This document shows, piece after piece, positions 57,024 through 64,000 of a stretch of DNA of 64,000 bases (its first letter is position 1; each line of letters opens with the position of its first letter). The DNA comes from Roseomonas sp. GC11 (GTDB lineage Bacteria; Pseudomonadota; Alphaproteobacteria; Acetobacterales; Acetobacteraceae). A program made the position numbers and the translations under genes. The stretch is from assembly GCF_024437745.1 (NCBI RefSeq), contig NZ_JANFNY010000018.1, positions 1 through 64,000 on the forward strand, written 5' to 3'. A model generated the notes under the pieces. That model had not been told where the DNA came from, made no database searches, and was given only the letters and a program-made list of their open reading frames with translations.

Positions 57024-57634
57024 TCCGCGTCCTCCAGCGGCGGCGCAAGCCGGAATTCACGGGCATCGGGCAGCGGCAGCGGCACATGGGTGGCGGCCAC
57101 CACCGCCCCGCCGCGCGCCCGGTGCGCCGCCAGCAGCGTGCCGAAGCGGGCGATGGAGGCGGCATCCAGCCCCACCGAGGGCTCGTCCAGCAGCCAGAGC
57201 GGCACGGGGGCCAGCGCCAGCCGGGCCAGGGCCAGGCGCCGCTTCTGCCCGGCCGAGAGCAGCCGCGCCGGCAGCTCCGCCAGGGCCGAGAGATCCACGG
57301 CGGCCAGGGCCGCGGCGATGTCCCCGCCCCAGCGGCGCGACCAGAAGAGGAGGTTCTCCGCCGCCGTCAGGCCGGGCTTCAGCGCCTCGGCATGGGCGAG
57401 GTAGCGCAGCCGGGCGGCATGCGCCACGCGGTCGGCCAGGGCGGGCGCGCCGTGCCAGAGGATCTCGCCCTCCGCGACGGGGACGAGTCCCGCCAGCACG
57501 CGGAGCAGAGTCGATTTTCCCGCGCCATTGGCACCGGTCAGGAGAATGGCCTCACCCGGTGAGATGGAGAGCGACAGGCCGGTAAACACCACCCGCTCCC
57601 CCCGCAGCACGCCGATATCTTTCGCTTCCAGCAC
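57020..57634 (-). CDS. ccmA: Heme exporter ATP-binding protein CcmA
   Basis: ATPase of the CcmAB(C) complex, which releases holo-CcmE. 204 residues: Walker A LTGANGAGKSTLLRVLAG, signature LSAGQKRRLALARL, Walker B PLWLLDEPSVGLD, and a C-terminal VVAATHVPLPLPDAREFRL. The family start is met at GTG 57634 (VLEAKDIGVLRGERVV); longer in-frame extensions look artefactual. Divergent from acnA. Confidence 0.93.
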   Translation of the reverse strand: MLEAKDIGVLRGERVVFTGLSLSISPGEAILLTGANGAGKSTLLRVLAGLVPVAEGEILWHGAPALADRVAHAARLRYLAHAEALKPGLTAAENLLFWSRRWGGDIAAALAAVDLSALAELPARLLSAGQKRRLALARLALAPVPLWLLDEPSVGLDAASIARFGTLLAAHRARGGAVVAATHVPLPLPDAREFRLAPPLEDAE

Positions 57635-57725
57635 GGCACCCCAGCCCACGCCCGCCGATGGACCGTGGCACCGCTCCGTGTAATAAGCGGCAGCGTTCGC
57701 AGCAAATATTGAGGGACCCCGGACC

Positions 57726-60422
<2,697 letters not shown>

Positions 60423-60451
60423 TCTCCAGGCTTTCCCTCCGCGGAGAGACC

Positions 60452-60484
60452 GGGCCGGGGCAGCAATGCCCCGGCCCTTTTTTT
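60452..60484 (+). terminator. Rho-independent terminator of acnA
   Basis: GGGCCGGGGC-agcaat-GCCCCGGCCC followed directly by TTTTTTT. Textbook terminator 30 bp after the acnA stop. Confidence 0.93.
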
Positions 60485-60610
60485 CGGCCGGGACAGCGCA
60501 GGGCAGGCGCCAGAAAAGGAGAGGCAGAAAGGGGGGCCAGAAACAGGAAGGGCGCCAGCCCCGTCCTGGGGTGGCGCCCGTCCTGAGATGCGCGTGAAGG
60601 GGAAGTCAGT

Positions 60611-60730
60611 CTAGTGCTCAGGCCGCTTCAGGCGAAGCGGACCAAACAGGGGTGCATTCCACGGCAGGGCCAGGAGGCCGCGCAAGGCATTGCGAGCGGT
60701 CAGCGGGCGACGAGCGTGGGTCCAGGTCAT
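60611..60730 (-). CDS. 39-residue small protein with strong ribosome site
   Basis: Reading the minus strand from ATG 60728-60730 gives 39 codons then TAG: MTWTHARRPLTARNALRGLL, continuing ALPWNAPLFGPLRLKRPEH. The Shine-Dalgarno AAGGAGG lies about eight to ten bases before the start, one of the best in the window. The protein is basic, Leu/Pro/Trp-containing, with no obvious membrane helix. No known family recognised. Codons are not biased as for random intergenic sequence, but conservation would be needed to confirm it. It lies between acnA and a chemoreceptor, possibly with its own promoter in the AT-rich DNA at 60740-60830. Confidence 0.6.
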   Translation of the reverse strand: MTWTHARRPLTARNALRGLLALPWNAPLFGPLRLKRPEH

Positions 60731-60973
60731 CAGCGCGAGCCTCCTTGGTTGAGAACAAGGTGATTTTCACGCCTGGGGGTAAAAACTTTCTTTAAAGCGC
60801 CTCGAAAAAGAGATTTTTTGCGTGGGGTGGGTCGCTTTTTTTGCAGAGCCCTGCCGGCCAGCAAGAGCGTTCTTTTTTGAAAAAAAAGAACCAAAAAACT
60901 TTTCCCCGCTGGCCGAGCGCATCACCTGGATGCGCTCGGCCAGCGGGGAAAATGCGAAGAGGCGGCGGGGAAA
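60731..60973. other. Leader of the small gene plus terminator of receptor 5
   Basis: 60731-60840 is AT-rich and contains TTTAAAG and GGTAAAAACTTTC-type segments that could carry the promoter of the 39-codon gene on the minus strand. 60869-60952 is composite element copy J (separate entry). No other gene seen. Confidence 0.5.
60869..60952 (-). terminator. Composite element, copy J, with a perfect 24-bp stem
   Basis: The alpha palindrome GTTCTTTTTT-GA-AAAAAAAGAACC (60869-60892) is followed by AAAAAAC and a perfect stem: TTTTCCCCGCTGGCCGAGCG plus CATC (60900-60923) pairs with 60929-60952 around the loop ACCTG. Read on the minus strand it is a long hairpin followed by AAAAGTTTTTTGG and a T-run, an ideal terminator for receptor 5. 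Confidence 0.88.
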
Positions 60974-63055
60974 TCAGGCGACGCGGACAGCGGTCAGGAA
61001 GCCATCCACCTGCCGCTGCAATTTGCGGCCCACCTTCTGCAACTCCTCCACCGAGCGGAAGACCGTCGCGGCGGCCTCGCCCGTCACGGCGCTGTCCTGC
61101 GCCACGCTGGCAATGGTCTGCGTCACCTCATTGGTGCCATGCGCGGCCAGCTGCACGCTGCGGGCGATTTCCTGCGTCGCCACGCTCTGCTCCTCCACCG
61201 CGGCGGCAATGGCGCTGGCCGAGTGGTCGATGCCCTCCACCCCCTCGGTAATGGCCTGCACCGCCATCACCGCCGCGCCCGTCGCCTGCTGGATCTGGCC
61301 CACCAGCTCGGCGATGCCATCGGTGGCCTTGGCGGTTTCGTTGGCCAGGTTCTTCACCTCGCTGGCCACCACGGCGAAGCCCTTGCCGGCCTCGCCGGCG
61401 CGGGCGGCCTCGATCGTCGCGTTGAGGGCCAGCAGGTTGGTCTGGCCGGCGATGCGGCGGATCAGCTCCACCACATCGCCAATGCGCGAGGCGGAATCCT
61501 GCAACTGCTGCACCACGGCGCCGGTGCGCTCCGTCTGGCTGGAGACATCGCGCGTGGCGGTGGCGGAACCCTGCACCCGCGCGGCGATCTCGCGGATCGA
61601 GGCGCCCAGCTCCTCCGTCGCGGCGGCCACGGTGTTGACATTCTCCAGCGCGCCATCGGCCGAGCGCGCGGCGGATTGCGCCCGCTCGCCGGTCTGCCCC
61701 GCCTGCTGGCGCATCTGGCCGGCGGTGCCCTGCAGCCCCTCCCCGGCGCGGGCCAGCTCGGCCAGGGCCTCGCCCACGCTGTGCTCGAAATCCTGGCACA
61801 GCCCGGCGACGATCTCGGCGCGCTGCAATTCCGCCTGCTGCTGCTGCATCTGGCGCTGGCGCAGCGCCTCGGCCTCCGCCGCCCCCAGGCGCAGCGCCTC
61901 CAGCGCCTCGCCCATGCGGCGGAACTCATCCTCGGCGCGCGGCAGCGCCACGGGGGTATCGAGGTCCTGCCGCGCCAGCCGCCCCACCGCCTCGCGCAGC
62001 GACAGCACCGGCCGCGCCAGGCGGCGCAGCAGGATGACCGCCGCCACCACCGCCAGCAGCACCGCCCCGGCCAGCAGGACGGCGGACACCACCATGCCGC
62101 GCCACGCCTCCTCGCGCAGCGTGGCGGCGCGTTCCACCGCGAGGTCCAGCGCGGCATTGCCGATGCCCACCACCCGGGCGAAGGGCGCGTTGCAGCGCTG
62201 CGTCCATTCCTGCGCCGGCACCGCGGGCTTGCCGCTGCCATCGAGGCGGCCCAGCACGCCATCCATCCAGCGGTTGGCCTCCTGCATCTCCTGCCGCACC
62301 AGCTTCGCCTCGGCGCGCAGCGTGGTGGAGGCGCCGGGGCGCGCCAGCAGGTCGTCCAGCGCATCCAGCCCGATCACCGCCCGCGCGCGCTGCGCCGCCA
62401 GCTCATTCTGCTGCGGCACCGTCAGCGGCTGGCTGGTGGCCACCATGGCGCGCAGCATCGAGCATTGCCGGCCGAAATAAGAGCGCGACTCCCAGGATTG
62501 CTGGCGGATCTGCACCAGCTCGGCGAAGTAGCCGTCGATCAGCCGCATCCGCGTGCTGACCACGGAGGAGACATCGCCCAGCTTCTCCCCCGCATCGGCC
62601 ACGGCCAGGGTCAGGGGCTGCATGGTGGCGAGGTTGCGCGCCGCGCGCGGCTGGGCGGCGATCTGGTCGGCCAGGGACAGGTTGCGGTGCACGGCGGCCG
62701 AGCTCTCGCCCAAGGCCGCCAGGGGCCTCTCCAGCTCCGGCACGCCCAGGCCACGCGCCGATTCATCCGCCGCGCGCAGCCAGCGCTCCGCCTCCGAGCG
62801 CGCATTGCGCAAGGCCTCGGAGGCATCGTCCTGCGTCAGCAGCGCCGTGCCCAGCGGGCCGGTCAGGAGCCGCACCTGCTGGCTGGCGCGGAACAGCACG
62901 CGGTCCACCTCCGACACGGTCACCGCGGTTTCCGCCTGGCGCAGCTGCGCCGCCGACTCCACCAATGACACGCCGGACTGCACCAGGAAGCCGAGCAACG
63001 GAATGGCGAACACCACCGCCAGCAGCGTCACCACTGATCCACGCCAACGCGACAT
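60974..63055 (-). CDS. Methyl-accepting chemotaxis protein (receptor 5, large sensor domain)
   Basis: A 693-residue chemoreceptor, the largest here. First helix [23 protein letters not shown] (about 7-29), a periplasmic helical region of about 290 residues (NIT-domain-like in length and in its repeated helical pattern, with two Cys residues in RQCSML and TQRCNAP), second helix [24 protein letters not shown] (about 325-348), HAMP, and a signalling domain with [21 protein letters not shown]. Nitrate/nitrite sensing is only a guess from the domain type. Ends in composite element copy J. Confidence 0.92.
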   Translation of the reverse strand: MSRWRGSVVTLLAVVFAIPLLGFLVQSGVSLVESAAQLRQAETAVTVSEVDRVLFRASQQVRLLTGPLGTALLTQDDASEALRNARSEAERWLRAADESARGLGVPELERPLAALGESSAAVHRNLSLADQIAAQPRAARNLATMQPLTLAVADAGEKLGDVSSVVSTRMRLIDGYFAELVQIRQQSWESRSYFGRQCSMLRAMVATSQPLTVPQQNELAAQRARAVIGLDALDDLLARPGASTTLRAEAKLVRQEMQEANRWMDGVLGRLDGSGKPAVPAQEWTQRCNAPFARVVGIGNAALDLAVERAATLREEAWRGMVVSAVLLAGAVLLAVVAAVILLRRLARPVLSLREAVGRLARQDLDTPVALPRAEDEFRRMGEALEALRLGAAEAEALRQRQMQQQQAELQRAEIVAGLCQDFEHSVGEALAELARAGEGLQGTAGQMRQQAGQTGERAQSAARSADGALENVNTVAAATEELGASIREIAARVQGSATATRDVSSQTERTGAVVQQLQDSASRIGDVVELIRRIAGQTNLLALNATIEAARAGEAGKGFAVVASEVKNLANETAKATDGIAELVGQIQQATGAAVMAVQAITEGVEGIDHSASAIAAAVEEQSVATQEIARSVQLAAHGTNEVTQTIASVAQDSAVTGEAAATVFRSVEELQKVGRKLQRQVDGFLTAVRVA

Positions 63056-63171
63056 CGCGGAAACCCCTGAGCCCCTTCACAAGAACGTTAAGCAACCTGG
63101 GTGAACAGGGGCTGAACGGATGCAACCTTCCTGGGGCATCGGCATTGCCCGGCCGCAGAAAGGCTGCCGCC

Positions 63172-63942
63172 ATGACCGTGCTCCGCCGCATCGACCATAT
63201 TTCAGACCTGCATTTCGGCCGGGTGGACGAGGGTGTGGCCGAGGCCCTGCTCGCCGCGCTGAATGACGGGCCGGCGGATCTCGTGGTCATCAGCGGCGAC
63301 CTGACGATGCGCGCCCGCCGCCGCGAGTATCAGGCCGCCCGCCGCTTCATCGCGGCGCTGAAGGCCCCTGTGCTGGTGGTGCCGGGCAATCACGACATCC
63401 CCACCTATTGGCCCTGGGAGCGCTTCCTCGACCCCTTCGGCCGCTGGCACCGCTACATCAACCCGGATACGGAACCGCTCTGGCAGGATGAGCATCTGGC
63501 GGTGATCGGGCTCAACACCGTGGTCCGCGCCGCGCCGCGGCTCGCCTGGCAGGAGGGGCGGGTGAAGCGCCACCGGCTGGAGCGCCTGCTGCAACGTCTG
63601 GCGCGGCTGCCGCCGGGCCTGTTCCGCGTCGTCGTCGCCCATCATCCCTTCCTCGCCCCGGAGGACGCGCCGGAGACACCGCTCGCCCATCGCGCCGCCC
63701 CTGCCCTGGCGGCGCTGCGGCAGGCGGGGGTCCGCCTCATCCTCGCGGGGCATCTGCATCGCGGCTATGTCCGCCTGCATCGTGGCACCACGGCGGAGGG
63801 GGAGGACCTGCTGGTGGTCCAGGCCGGCTCCGCCACCTCCACCCGCCTGCGCGGGGAGCCCAACGCCTATAACCGCATCCTCATCCAGGACGGGCAGCCC
63901 AGCATCACGCCCCGCCGCTGGAACGGCCACACCTGGCTGTGA
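63172..63942 (+). CDS. Calcineurin-like metallophosphoesterase
   Basis: A 256-residue phosphoesterase with all five metal-binding blocks: DHISDLHFG (8-16), VISGDLTMRA, VVPGNHDIPT, VVVAHHPFLAPE and ILAGHLHRGY. Could act on cyclic nucleotides, UDP-sugars or phospholipid-like substrates; the 3',5'-cAMP phosphodiesterase (CpdA) type is the closest by block spacing. The ATG at 63172 is chosen over longer in-frame starts. Divergent from receptor 5. Confidence 0.9.
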   Translation: MTVLRRIDHISDLHFGRVDEGVAEALLAALNDGPADLVVISGDLTMRARRREYQAARRFIAALKAPVLVVPGNHDIPTYWPWERFLDPFGRWHRYINPDTEPLWQDEHLAVIGLNTVVRAAPRLAWQEGRVKRHRLERLLQRLARLPPGLFRVVVAHHPFLAPEDAPETPLAHRAAPALAALRQAGVRLILAGHLHRGYVRLHRGTTAEGEDLLVVQAGSATSTRLRGEPNAYNRILIQDGQPSITPRRWNGHTWL

Positions 63943-63944
63943 TT

Positions 63945-63980
63945 CTTCTTTCAGGCTGCTTTTCTTTCAGGCTGCCGCTG
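63945..63980. repeat. Tandem 16-bp repeat after the phosphoesterase gene
   Basis: CTTTCAGGCTGCTTTT is followed by CTTTCAGGCTGCCGCT. The rest of the window end (63981-64000) shows nothing recognisable. Confidence 0.65.
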
Positions 63981-64000
63981 TCTCCCGGCACGGCGGGACT

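Overview
This 64 kb window is high-GC chromosomal DNA of an alphaproteobacterium, most likely a Roseomonas-like member of the Acetobacteraceae. That placement is inferred from gene content and gene order: infA-maf-ribonuclease G-yacG, dcd-murA-hisG-hisD, hemC-hemD-Mic60-hemY, ccmA/ccmB divergent from acnA, an intracellular PHB depolymerase, and several chemoreceptors. No database search was possible.

Layout. 0-5 kb: housekeeping genes (gshB, aroE, coaE, dnaQ, an acetyltransferase, an aspartate-type aminotransferase). 5-8 kb: a chemoreceptor facing a secreted alpha/beta hydrolase. 8-12 kb: a complete polyamine-type ABC importer (binding protein, ATPase, two permeases). 12.4-17.2 kb: an orphan phage-like spike/fibre module with a holin-like protein, ending just before tRNA-Thr, without integrase, capsid, portal or terminase. 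17.4-24.4 kb: tRNA-Thr, dcd, murA, hisG, hisD, infA, maf, a ribonuclease E/G homologue, yacG and tRNA-Phe. 24.5-28 kb: two tandem chemoreceptors whose signalling halves are almost identical. 28-38 kb: single genes, mostly in convergent pairs (universal stress protein, Nudix, PHB depolymerase, GST, cupin, flavoprotein, Bug-type binding protein, flavin reductase, DUF1796-like, dienelactone hydrolase). 37-40 kb: tryptophan 2,3-dioxygenase divergent from a kynureninase-like PLP enzyme. 39.7-45.9 kb: a chemoreceptor, a three-gene CoA-transferase operon, an acetyltransferase and a TauE/DsbD-like membrane protein. 46-48.2 kb: a cadherin-like/DUF4214 surface protein and an unknown protein behind a possible Fur box. 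48.3-53.2 kb: the hemC-hemD-Mic60-hemY operon. 53.3-56.2 kb: tsaD-rlmJ-gpsA. 56.4-60.4 kb: ccmB/ccmA and acnA. 60.6-64 kb: an unlisted 39-codon gene, a fifth chemoreceptor and a metallophosphatase.

The most unusual content lies between genes. (1) A modular AT/GC/AT palindromic element recurs about ten times; every one of its five convergent gene junctions carries a full copy, and its stem shows compensatory changes, so it looks like a family of bidirectional terminators. (2) A second, GC-rich cloverleaf-like element occupies three other convergent junctions. (3) Short imperfect tandem repeats, typically three copies of a 12-15 bp unit, occur repeatedly at gene edges (coaE, hisG, Mic60, CaiB, the usp stop codon, the binding-protein/ATPase junction, the tdo promoter). 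Together these suggest a genome with unusually active small-repeat dynamics at gene boundaries.
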